64,000 nt of DNA. Origin: Fibrobacteria bacterium (GTDB lineage: Bacteria > Fibrobacterota > Fibrobacteria > UBA5070). The notes below the pieces were generated by a model. That model saw nothing but the letters and a program-made list of their open reading frames with translations. It ran no database searches and was not told where the DNA came from. The stretch is taken from assembly GCA_020633825.1 (NCBI GenBank), contig JACKCV010000006.1:57245-121244 (forward strand). The letters run 5' to 3'. Position 1 is the first letter of the stretch. Every line of letters starts with the position of its first letter. Shown piece by piece: positions 42,890 to 51,046 of the stretch. The position numbers and the translations under genes are program-made.

Positions 42890-43933
42890 TCAGCCTCCGA
42901 TCGCGTTCATCCCCGCGGTCGTGGAGGGAAGGCGGGAGAGAGGTTTCCCCTCGAGCACTCGGGACACGACCCGCTCGAGCGCTTCCCCGGACAGTCCCTT
43001 GACGGAAGGCCCCTCCTCCCGGAAGAGGCACGGCCGCAAGAGGCCCGTGCTGGTGAGCCGCAATCGGGAACATCCTCCGCAGAAGGGCTCGGTTTCGCTG
43101 GACACGAACCCCAGACGGGCGCCCCCGGGCCAGACCCAGGTCCGGGCGGTGGCGTCGGGCGCACTGGCCGTGGGGGAAGGTTCGCCCAACTCGCGGGTGA
43201 GCCGCTCGCGCAGCCGCGACGAGGGAACCAGAGGGGACGTACCCGCCAAGGGCCCCACCTTCATGGCCTCCAGGAACCTCACTTCGATGCCCTCGCGTGC
43301 GGAAAACTCCGCGAAATCCGGGACTTCATGCTCGTTGACTCCGGCCATCACCACGCAGTTGATCTTCACCGCCAGCCCTTTCCCACGCGCCGCGGCGACT
43401 CCGCGTAGGACGCGATCGAGACCGGGCCTCCGGGAGATTCGCCGAAAATTGTCCGGATCGAGGCTGTCGAGGGAGACGTTGACTCCGTGCACCCCGGCGG
43501 CGACCAGATCCCCTGCATGGGACTCCAGGCGCAGCCCGTTGGTCGTGATGCCGACCCGATCCCACCCCGCTTCGGCGATGCGTTCGACGCATTCCAGGAA
43601 GTCCGGGCGCACCGAGGGCTCGCCACCGGTGACGCGGACCTCGCGCATCCCCAGGCCACGCAACATGCTGCAGATCTCGCCGAACTCGCGCGGTGAGAGG
43701 TGATCGGAACCGGGCCGGAAGACGGCATCCTCTCCCATGCAATACAGGCAGCGCAGGTTGCAGGCGTCGGTGATCTGGACCCGGAGCTTCGTGGCGATCC
43801 GGCCCAGCCGATCGGGCCCGAGGGATGGGGAGATCCGAGGGGTGCCCGGATCTTCCGATCGAGCCTGCGAGGGAACGAGGTCTCCAACGGCCCAGGCTGG
43901 ATCCTGCACCGACGCGTGGGAGGAGGCGATCAT
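42890..43933 (-). CDS. moaA: MoaA, GTP 3',8-cyclase
   Basis: Predicted 347 residues; radical-SAM enzyme making the first intermediate of molybdopterin from GTP. The N-terminal cluster CNLRCLYC (C58, C62, C65) binds SAM. The C-terminal cluster (CGGCSRLRLTSTGLLRPC) binds GTP, and the chain ends in the functionally important Gly-Gly (MNAIGG). The start at 43933 leaves about 40 extra residues before the conserved core, so the true start may be downstream. It follows moeA by 127 bp on the same strand. Confidence 0.93.
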   Translation of the reverse strand: MIASSHASVQDPAWAVGDLVPSQARSEDPGTPRISPSLGPDRLGRIATKLRVQITDACNLRCLYCMGEDAVFRPGSDHLSPREFGEICSMLRGLGMREVRVTGGEPSVRPDFLECVERIAEAGWDRVGITTNGLRLESHAGDLVAAGVHGVNVSLDSLDPDNFRRISRRPGLDRVLRGVAAARGKGLAVKINCVVMAGVNEHEVPDFAEFSAREGIEVRFLEAMKVGPLAGTSPLVPSSRLRERLTRELGEPSPTASAPDATARTWVWPGGARLGFVSSETEPFCGGCSRLRLTSTGLLRPCLFREEGPSVKGLSGEALERVVSRVLEGKPLSRLPSTTAGMNAIGG

Positions 43934-44060
43934 CGCACCGTCCGCGCAAAGGAGGTCCGATGCGCCCCGAGGCATCCCCCAGCCTGCGAGGGAGGCGACC
44001 AGGCTCCGGGAAGGGAGGACGCTCGCGCGGAGCCGGCACCGGCCGGAGGAAACCCTCGCA

Positions 44061-45257
44061 TCAGGCCCACCCTCGGTACGCCGCCACCGGCGAGACAGGC
44101 CCCGGAGGGATCTCCACGAAGCCTGCAGCCCCCAGCAATCCCGGGAGATCCCCGGACCCGTTCCCGCGCACGATCCGGACCCGCGTGCCGTCGGGATGAT
44201 CGACCAGGCTCGCCGCCAGGAACCGTGTGCGGGAATCCTCGGAGGGTGGATTCTCCAGAGGCAGACGCAGGAACCGATCCGGGCGGAGATCTCCCAGGCG
44301 CGCACGGAGATGGGGGATCGCGAAGCGAACCAGGGCGACCAGGGCCGACACCGGGTTCCCCGGCAACCCGAAGGCGGAGCGTCCGGAGTCGTGGATTCCG
44401 AACCACAGGGGCTTGCCCGGTTTCATCGAGACGCCGTGGAACACGCGACGGAATCCGGCATCTTCCAGGGAGGCGGGAACCCGATCGCGCTCGCCGACCG
44501 AGACGCCGCCGGTGCAGAGGAGGACATCAACCGGCGGAAGTCGGGCGAGCAACGCCTCCAGGGCTCCGGGAGCGTCGGAGCACAGATGGACCGCCACATC
44601 CGCGAAACCGGCGGCATGCAAAGCGGCGAGCAAGGTCGCCGGGTGGGAGGCGCGGATCTGCCATGCCGACGGGATCCGGTCGGGCGGGACGATCTCGTCC
44701 CCGGTGCACACCAGCGCCACGGAGGGGATCCGGGCGCATCGGGGCGCCGTCGCTCCGAAGGTCGCCAGGGCGCCCAAGGCGGCGGCGTCGAGCCCGCGCC
44801 CGGGATCGGCCACGACCGCGCCACAGGCCAGATCGCCTCCGAGACGGTGGATGTTCGCGCCTTCGCGGACAGTTTCCGCCAGAACGGTCCAGGAGCCGGA
44901 TCCGTCGGGCCGCAGGAGTTCGACCTGGACCACCGCGTCAGCCCCTTCGGGCAGGATGGAGCCCGTCGCCACCCGGATGCATTCCCCGGGTCCGTCGAGC
45001 CGCAGCGGCGCGGCACCCGCGGGTTGGAAGGCCTGCTCCCGGAAGGTCCTGCGAGTCGCCAGATCCACCACGCGCAGGGCGATTCCGTCCATGGCCACCC
45101 GATCGAAGGGTGGGTGGGCTCGATCGGCATGGACCGTTTGCGCCAGGATGCGTCCTTGCGCCCGCGCGGAATCGACCTCCTCGGAGTCCATGCGTCGGGC
45201 ATGGCCAAGGACGGCGGCGTGCGCTTCGTCGACGGAGATGAGGGTTGGCTTCTGCAT
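44061..45257 (-). CDS. moeA: MoeA, molybdopterin molybdenumtransferase
   Basis: 398-residue enzyme that inserts molybdate into adenylylated molybdopterin. Family landmarks are present: PPFDRVAMDGIA in domain I, VATGSILPEGADAVVQVE, the nucleotide-binding VCTGDEIV and TGGVSVGERD, and GLPGNPVSALV near the end. A TAGGTT -10 box lies 15 bases before the ATG at 45257, in a 60-bp divergent promoter shared with the gene at 45318. Confidence 0.94.
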   Translation of the reverse strand: MQKPTLISVDEAHAAVLGHARRMDSEEVDSARAQGRILAQTVHADRAHPPFDRVAMDGIALRVVDLATRRTFREQAFQPAGAAPLRLDGPGECIRVATGSILPEGADAVVQVELLRPDGSGSWTVLAETVREGANIHRLGGDLACGAVVADPGRGLDAAALGALATFGATAPRCARIPSVALVCTGDEIVPPDRIPSAWQIRASHPATLLAALHAAGFADVAVHLCSDAPGALEALLARLPPVDVLLCTGGVSVGERDRVPASLEDAGFRRVFHGVSMKPGKPLWFGIHDSGRSAFGLPGNPVSALVALVRFAIPHLRARLGDLRPDRFLRLPLENPPSEDSRTRFLAASLVDHPDGTRVRIVRGNGSGDLPGLLGAAGFVEIPPGPVSPVAAYRGWA

Positions 45258-45272
45258 TGGAATGGACCCTCC

Positions 45273-45309
45273 AACCTACAACCCCGGCGGGGAGTTCGCG
45301 AGGTACATT
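45273..45309. promoter_or_regulatory. compact divergent promoter, moeA / secreted protein gene
   Basis: Minus-strand TAGGTT (45278-45273) serves moeA. Plus-strand TACATT (45304-45309) lies eight bases before the GTG at 45318. Both genes are separated by only 60 bp. Confidence 0.4.
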
Positions 45310-45317
45310 TCCTGGTC

Positions 45318-46439
45318 GTGCCCATCCTCCTTCTAGGTCTGTTGCTCCACCTTTTCGCCTCCACCGACATCGTCGTCGTTTCGACTCCCGGCGGGGTGGG
45401 TGAAGAGCCGGACACCCTCCGCCTCTCCCTGGCTCCGGGCGACACCGCCGTCCTGCGACCCTCGAGGTCCGGATTGCGCGCGACCCGGGGAGCTCCCCCC
45501 GAGGGTGGGTGGATCGGGGGAGATTTCGTCCTCGCGCCGACCCGGCCGGGAGTCCATCGATTCTCCTTCGGGCCCTGGTGGCGTTGGTGGCGCAGCTCGC
45601 GTCCGGTCCGATTGGACGTCCTTCCTCGACGGACCCTGCGGGTCCCCCTGCGCCGGATCCGTTTCCCGGAGCTTTCCGAGGCCTTCCTATCCCGGGTCTC
45701 CGAGGAAGCTTCGCGACTGGCGGCGCCTCTGGGGATCCGCGTCCAGCTGGAGGACTCCGGGGAGCTCGCCCTTCCCGCCTCCCCCAGGCCCTTCTGGGAT
45801 CGCGAAGGGGACGGATTCCTGGACATGCGGCGCAACATGGACAGCGCAGCCCCCCATCCCGAACTCGATTCCCTCGCCCGATTCCTGTCCGATTCGTCCC
45901 CGTTCCCCTCCGTCGTCCTGGTCGGCCTTCCCAGCCGTACGGGATGGTCCCTGGCCCGTCCCCTTGCATCCGGAGATTCCATCCTCGTCCTGGATCGCGC
46001 GGCGAACCTTCCCTGGCGCGACGAAAGAGGCGCGCCCCGGTCCTACGTCCTGGCGGGACGCAAGGGGGAACGCGCCGACACCTTCATCGTGCGCAGCTAC
46101 AGGGACGGCACCCACGACATCTCCTGGACGACCCCTGTGCGCAAACGCCCCGACCATCCTTCGGCGATCGACTGGGTCACCTTGCCGGACTTCGATCCAG
46201 GGGTGTGGGGTTTCCGACCCTGGTGGGTTCCCGCCGCACCGATCCTCGCCTTCCCGTCTCTGGCAGGAGCTCTCCCCGAGCGCCACCTCGCCAGGTTGAT
46301 CGCGCGCGAAATCGCCTACTCGCTGGGAATTCCTCCTCACCCCGAGGGACGGAATCTGCTCTGCCCCATGCTCCGGATGGACATCCCGGATCCGGAAATC
46401 CTTCCGGAGCAATGGAGACGACTTTTGTCCGCTCCCTGA
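45318..46439 (+). CDS. secreted protein with inactive metzincin-like motif
   Basis: Predicted 373 residues, starting with GTG and a hydrophobic N-terminal segment (PILLLGLLLHLFAST). Near the C-terminus, AREIAYSLGIPPH followed by NLLCPM has the spacing of a metzincin zinc site (HExxHxxGxxH plus Met-turn). The first and second His are Arg and Tyr, so zinc binding should be lost. A WDREGDGFLDMRRNMD stretch in the middle may bind calcium. No family recognised; a pseudo-protease with a binding role is inference. Confidence 0.6.
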   Translation: MPILLLGLLLHLFASTDIVVVSTPGGVGEEPDTLRLSLAPGDTAVLRPSRSGLRATRGAPPEGGWIGGDFVLAPTRPGVHRFSFGPWWRWWRSSRPVRLDVLPRRTLRVPLRRIRFPELSEAFLSRVSEEASRLAAPLGIRVQLEDSGELALPASPRPFWDREGDGFLDMRRNMDSAAPHPELDSLARFLSDSSPFPSVVLVGLPSRTGWSLARPLASGDSILVLDRAANLPWRDERGAPRSYVLAGRKGERADTFIVRSYRDGTHDISWTTPVRKRPDHPSAIDWVTLPDFDPGVWGFRPWWVPAAPILAFPSLAGALPERHLARLIAREIAYSLGIPPHPEGRNLLCPMLRMDIPDPEILPEQWRRLLSAP

Positions 46440-46584
46440 TCCGGAACCCCTCGCCTCCCCGACCGATCGGACGCTCCGGATTTCACCTCCATGGTCGGAC
46501 GGCACGGATCGAAGGATGTTCCACGCCTCCGGGACCGCGGACCTGCGCGATCGGCCACACCCGCGTCCCTCCCCTGCGGGAGGT

Positions 46585-47580
46585 TCACTCCTCGTCGGCG
46601 GGAGCCGGGATCAGCAGGGAAGCGGCCACGGAAACCGACAGCACCCCGCCGATGACTCCCAGGGAGATCGCGATGGGGACGTGCCAGTGGTGCCCGGGCA
46701 GGACGAACTCCATCAGGGGGAGGAGCATCTTGATCCCGATGAAGGTCAGGATGAACGCCAATCCGGTCTGCAGGAAGCGGAATGCCTGCATGGCCCCGGC
46801 CAACACGAAGTAGAGCGCGCGCAGGCCCATCACGGCCATCATGTTGGAGGTGAAGGCGAGGAAGGCGTCGGTGGTGAGGGAGAACACCGCGGGGATGGAG
46901 TCCACCGCGAACACGATGTCGATGGCGTTGAGGAACATCAGCACCGCGAACAACGGCGTGAAGAAGAATTTCCCCTCGACCCGGGTGGTGAAACGATCGC
47001 CGTCGAATCGTTCGGTCAAGGGAAGGATGCGGCGCAGGACGCGCATCACCACATGCTGCCCGGGATCGAGATGATCCTCGTCGCCCGACCGGAACATCTT
47101 CACCCCGGTGAAGATCAGGAAGGCGCCGAACAGGTACAGGATCCAGCCGAAATGGGCGACCAGGGCCGCTCCTGCGCCGATCACCAACCCACGCAGGACC
47201 AACGCCCCGAGGATGCCCCAGAACAGCACACGATGCTGCCAGGCGTTGGGAACCTTGAAGAACTGGAAGATCAGGATGAAGACGAAGAGGTTGTCGACGG
47301 AAAGCGAATATTCGACGATCCAGGCGGCGAACCAGGTCATGCCCGCCTCGTGGGCGGACAGGGGGGAGGCGGGACGCATGTGCGCCCAGCCGAGCCAGGT
47401 CCCCAAACCCACCACGACTCCCAGGAGCACCCAACCGATGGTCTGGGTCGTGGCCTCCTTCAGGGTTGGCTCGTGGGACTTTCGGTTCAGGACCAGGAGA
47501 TCGAGGGCGAGGAAGCAGGCCAGGAAGCCGAGGAAAGCGAACCAAGGCCAAAGCGGCATGGTGGTGGCGATGTCGTTCAT
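46585..47580 (-). CDS. TerC/Alx-family membrane protein
   Basis: 331 residues with about nine membrane helices. Diagnostic acidic motifs occur inside helices: EYSLSVDNLFVF (about residue 85) and NAIDIVFAVDSIPA (about 225), both typical of the TerC family, whose characterised members export manganese. The ATG at 47580 is chosen over an upstream in-frame TTG. It lies 45 bp downstream of glmS on the same strand and may be read through from it. The transported ion here is not shown. Confidence 0.9.
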   Translation of the reverse strand: MNDIATTMPLWPWFAFLGFLACFLALDLLVLNRKSHEPTLKEATTQTIGWVLLGVVVGLGTWLGWAHMRPASPLSAHEAGMTWFAAWIVEYSLSVDNLFVFILIFQFFKVPNAWQHRVLFWGILGALVLRGLVIGAGAALVAHFGWILYLFGAFLIFTGVKMFRSGDEDHLDPGQHVVMRVLRRILPLTERFDGDRFTTRVEGKFFFTPLFAVLMFLNAIDIVFAVDSIPAVFSLTTDAFLAFTSNMMAVMGLRALYFVLAGAMQAFRFLQTGLAFILTFIGIKMLLPLMEFVLPGHHWHVPIAISLGVIGGVLSVSVAASLLIPAPADEE

Positions 47581-47625
47581 GATGGGAGCAATGTGCAAAA
47601 CACCACCGTCCCCCGAGGCGACCGA

Positions 47626-49458
47626 TCACTCCACGGTGACGGATTTCGCGAGGTTGCGGGGTTTGTCGACGTCGTGCCCGCGCAGGACCGCCGCGTGGTA
47701 GGCCATCAACTGCAGCGCCACGGTGGTGAGCAGCGGCGACAACGCCTCCGGACACTCCGGCACCCGGATGATGTCGTGGGCGTGCGGGACGATGGCCTCG
47801 TCCCCTTCGGTGGCGATGGCGATCACGCGGCCTCCCCGGGCCCTGACCTCCTGCATGTTCCCGATCACCTTGTCGTGCTGGCTGCCCTTGGGAGCGACGA
47901 ACACGCAGGGCATGCCGTCGTGGATGAGAGCGATGGGACCGTGTTTCATTTCCGCCGCCGGCATGCCTTCGGCGTGGATGTAGGAGATCTCCTTGACCTT
48001 CAGCGCTCCTTCGAGGGCGACCGGGTAGTTGTATCCGCGCCCCAGGAAGAGCCAATTCTCGCGATCGACCACCTTCGCGACCAGATCCCGGATGAGGTCG
48101 GATTGGGCGGTCACCGCGCGGATCTTGTCGGAGATGGCCTCCAATTCGACCAGCAGATGCTTCGTGGCCTCGATGGACAAATGCCGACGTCGTCCCGCGT
48201 AGATGGCCATCAGGGCCCCCACCGCCACCTGGCCGACGAAAGCCTTGGTGCTGGCGACCCCGATCTCCGGTCCGACCCGCAGATACACCCCGGCATCGGT
48301 CATGCGCGAGATGGAGGAGCCCACCACGTTGACCACGCCCAGGGTCATGGCCCCGCGTTCCCGCCCTTCCTCGAGCGCGGCGAGGGTGTCGGCGGTCTCG
48401 CCCGATTGGGAGATCGCCACCAGGACGGTCCCCTCCTCCACGATGGGATTGCGATAGCGGAACTCGCTGGCGTACTGGACTTCGCAGGGAATGCGCGCGA
48501 ACTCCTCGATCATGTACTCGGTCACCAGGGCCGCGTGCCAGGCGGTCCCCTGCCCCGTGAGCACGATGCGCCGAGCCTTCACGAGATCCCGACCGACCTG
48601 CTGCAGCCCTCCGAGGATCACCTCGCCCTGCTCGGCGTTGAAGCGGCCTCGCAGGGTGTTGCGGAGCGCCTCGGGTTGCTCGAAGATCTCCTTGAGCATG
48701 AAATGGGGGAAATCCCCCAGCTCGATCTCCTCGAGCTTCATCTCCAACTCCATGACCTTGGGCGATACCGGAGCGTTGTGGAGGTTCGAGGTCCTCCAGC
48801 CGTCCTGGCTCAATCGGCAGACCGTGAAATCCTCCAGAGCGAACGCCTGGGTGGTGTGCGCCACGATCGCGGAGGGATCGGAGGCCACCACGTATTCCCC
48901 CTGCCCCAGTCCCACCATGAGGGGCGAGCCCTTGCGCGCCGCCACCATGACCCCGGGCTCGGATTCGGCCATCACGGCGATGGCGTACGCCCCCGTGACC
49001 TGCTTCAGAGCCGCCTGCACGGCCGATTCGAGGTCTCCTTCGTAGAGCTCCCCGACCAGCATGGCGAGGACCTCCGTGTCGGTTTCCGACTGGAAGGAGT
49101 GTCCCTTGGACTCCAGAGCCTTGCGGAGGGTCGTGTAGTTCTCGATGATCCCGTTGTGGACCAGGTGGATGCCGGCCTTGTCGTCCCGATGCGGATGGGC
49201 GTTCCTCTCGGCGGGGACGCCGTGGGTGGCCCAGCGGGTATGGGCGATCCCCTCCGTGCCCGCGAACCGGGACCTTTCGAGCCCGACCTTGGCCTCGAGA
49301 CTGGCGACCTTCCCAACCTCGCGGCAGACCTGGATGCCCGCAGGGGACCGGACGGCGACGCCGGCCGAGTCGTAGCCGCGGTATTCCAGGCGTTTGAGCC
49401 CTTCGAGAAGCAGAGGCAGGACGGGCCGAGGCCCGAGATAACCGACGATACCGCACAT
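47626..49458 (-). CDS. glmS: GlmS, glucosamine-6-phosphate synthase
   Basis: 610-residue cytoplasmic enzyme making glucosamine-6-phosphate from fructose-6-phosphate and glutamine, the first step to UDP-GlcNAc. The N-terminal glutaminase domain begins with the nucleophile Cys2 (MCGIVGYLG) and shows HTRWATHG. The C-terminal isomerase has two SIS domains (SQSGETADTL) and ends with the invariant KSVTVE. It sits one base after glmM, so the two successive pathway enzymes are made together. No glmS ribozyme can precede it because glmM abuts it. Confidence 0.97.
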   Translation of the reverse strand: MCGIVGYLGPRPVLPLLLEGLKRLEYRGYDSAGVAVRSPAGIQVCREVGKVASLEAKVGLERSRFAGTEGIAHTRWATHGVPAERNAHPHRDDKAGIHLVHNGIIENYTTLRKALESKGHSFQSETDTEVLAMLVGELYEGDLESAVQAALKQVTGAYAIAVMAESEPGVMVAARKGSPLMVGLGQGEYVVASDPSAIVAHTTQAFALEDFTVCRLSQDGWRTSNLHNAPVSPKVMELEMKLEEIELGDFPHFMLKEIFEQPEALRNTLRGRFNAEQGEVILGGLQQVGRDLVKARRIVLTGQGTAWHAALVTEYMIEEFARIPCEVQYASEFRYRNPIVEEGTVLVAISQSGETADTLAALEEGRERGAMTLGVVNVVGSSISRMTDAGVYLRVGPEIGVASTKAFVGQVAVGALMAIYAGRRRHLSIEATKHLLVELEAISDKIRAVTAQSDLIRDLVAKVVDRENWLFLGRGYNYPVALEGALKVKEISYIHAEGMPAAEMKHGPIALIHDGMPCVFVAPKGSQHDKVIGNMQEVRARGGRVIAIATEGDEAIVPHAHDIIRVPECPEALSPLLTTVALQLMAYHAAVLRGHDVDKPRNLAKSVTVE

Positions 49459-49459
49459 G

Positions 49460-50806
49460 TCAGAGCACCTCCTCGGCCGCCTGGCACAAGGCCCGCGCCT
49501 CTTCCAGTGTACGACCTTCCGCGATCGCGCGCAGGATGGGTTCGGTGTTGGAGGCCCGCAGATGGAGCCATCTTCCCGGCCAGGAGAGCCTCAACCCGTC
49601 CCGTTCATCGAGGGATGCGTCGGCGAAGCGCTCCTTCAGGCGCTGGATCGAGGCCGACAGATCCTTCCCTTCGAGGCCGAACTTGGTCTTGACCATCGCG
49701 TACTTCGGGAGGGCCGAGGCCTCCTCGGACAACTTCCGCCCCGTCGAGCGGAGCAGGTCGAGCACCACGGCCGCGGCGAGGATCCCGTCCCGTCCGGGAT
49801 GGAGCTCGGGCAGGATGAGACCGCCGTTGCCTTCCCCCCCCACGACGCAACCCTGGGCGAGCATGGCCTTGGCCACATGGATCTCGCCCACCGGAGTGCG
49901 CAGGCAACGGACCCCGGCCGCTTCGGCGAGATCGTCGGACATGGCCGAGGTCGAGAGGTTCACGGCCACATCGCCGCGACGGATGGACAGGACGTGTCGT
50001 ACGCCCAGGGCGAGAGTGGCCTCCTCCCCCAGGGGTGTTCCGCTTTCGTCGACCAGGGCCAGGCGATCCCCGTCGGGATCGAAGGCGAGCCCGAGATCGC
50101 ATCCATGTTCCCGTACGGCTTCGCCGAGTCGCGCGAGGGCTTCGGGAACCGGCTCGGCTCCTCGCGGAAAGGTTCCGTCGGGCGTGGTGAACAACGGCAC
50201 CACCTCGCACCCCAAGCGCTCCAGAAGGCGCGGCCCGATGCGGAAGGTGGCTCCGTTCACGCAATCGACCGCCACCTTGAACCCCCTGGCGCGGATTCCC
50301 TCGACCTCCACGTAGGGCAGCGCCAACACGGCGTCGATATGCAGATCGTCGCCGTCGGGGCCATCCACCACCTCCCCCAGTCCGGTGTGGCGGGGCCAGT
50401 CGGTTGCTCCCGCATCCACACGACCGAAGAGCTCCTTCACCTCCTGGGGGCCGAGGAACAATCCGTCCTTGTCGAGGAACTTGAGGGCGTTCCATTCCGC
50501 GGGATTGTGGGAGGCGGTGAGGATGATGCCTCCCACGGCCTGCGCGTCGGCCTGCACGGCCATCTCCACCGTGGGAGTGGAGCTGATCCCCAATCGGACC
50601 GCCGTGCACCCGCTCATGGCGAGGGTGGCGCACACGATCTGTTCCACCAGGGGGCCGGAGTCCCGGGCGTCACGCCCCACCAGGACCCGTCCGCGACCGA
50701 CGGCCTGGACGAAGGAGTGGACATGGGAGGCCAGGACGGGGGGGGTCAAACCCTCGCCGACCACCCCGCGGACGCCGGAGACGGAGCGCATCAGTACGTG
50801 TTTCAT
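49460..50806 (-). CDS. glmM: GlmM-type phosphoglucosamine mutase
   Basis: 448-residue alpha-D-phosphohexomutase. The phosphoserine loop TASHNP (about residue 98), the metal-binding DPDGDR and the C-terminal phosphate-binding RASNTEP are intact. Sequence alone leaves phosphomannomutase possible, but the direct coupling to glmS points to glucosamine-6-phosphate to glucosamine-1-phosphate conversion. The ATG at 50806 lies 10 bases after a TAATCT -10 box without a Shine-Dalgarno. Confidence 0.85.
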   Translation of the reverse strand: MKHVLMRSVSGVRGVVGEGLTPPVLASHVHSFVQAVGRGRVLVGRDARDSGPLVEQIVCATLAMSGCTAVRLGISSTPTVEMAVQADAQAVGGIILTASHNPAEWNALKFLDKDGLFLGPQEVKELFGRVDAGATDWPRHTGLGEVVDGPDGDDLHIDAVLALPYVEVEGIRARGFKVAVDCVNGATFRIGPRLLERLGCEVVPLFTTPDGTFPRGAEPVPEALARLGEAVREHGCDLGLAFDPDGDRLALVDESGTPLGEEATLALGVRHVLSIRRGDVAVNLSTSAMSDDLAEAAGVRCLRTPVGEIHVAKAMLAQGCVVGGEGNGGLILPELHPGRDGILAAAVVLDLLRSTGRKLSEEASALPKYAMVKTKFGLEGKDLSASIQRLKERFADASLDERDGLRLSWPGRWLHLRASNTEPILRAIAEGRTLEEARALCQAAEEVL

Positions 50807-50816
50807 GGGACCATGG

Positions 50817-50822
50817 AGATTA
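50817..50822 (-). promoter_or_regulatory. -10 box of glmM-glmS (near-leaderless)
   Basis: TAATCT on the minus strand, 10 bases before the glmM ATG. Confidence 0.45.
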
Positions 50823-50848
50823 GAAATCGGCGACCCGGCCGACATGCG

Positions 50849-50876
50849 CCCCCCTCCGAGGCCGGAGGAAGGGGGG
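50849..50876. terminator. GC-rich hairpin downstream of the FISUMP lipoprotein gene
   Basis: Stem cctccg/cggagg extended by C4/G4 with a two-base bulge, in the 240-bp gap between the FISUMP gene and glmM. No U-tract, so termination is only probable. Confidence 0.4.
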
Positions 50877-51046
50877 AGGCTCGTCCTGGGAGGTGAAACC
50901 TCTATTCCCGTCCCCGGAGGGAGGAACCCCGGTGGACTTCCTCGCACGGGTCGCCCAACCCGCGTTTCTCCCGCCCGCCCCCCCAGGGCTCCACGCACCG
51001 GAAGGGAATGCCCCTCCATCCTCCTCGACCGGACCGCCCTCGGCGG

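Noticed and set aside
47581..47625. manganese (yybP-ykoY) riboswitch upstream of the TerC-family gene
   Set aside because: Only 45 bases separate it from glmS; too short for the known fold.
46337..49456. 1039-codon frame overlapping terC and glmS on the same strand
   Set aside because: Out-of-frame shadow; glmS and the TerC gene are intact in other frames and recognisable.
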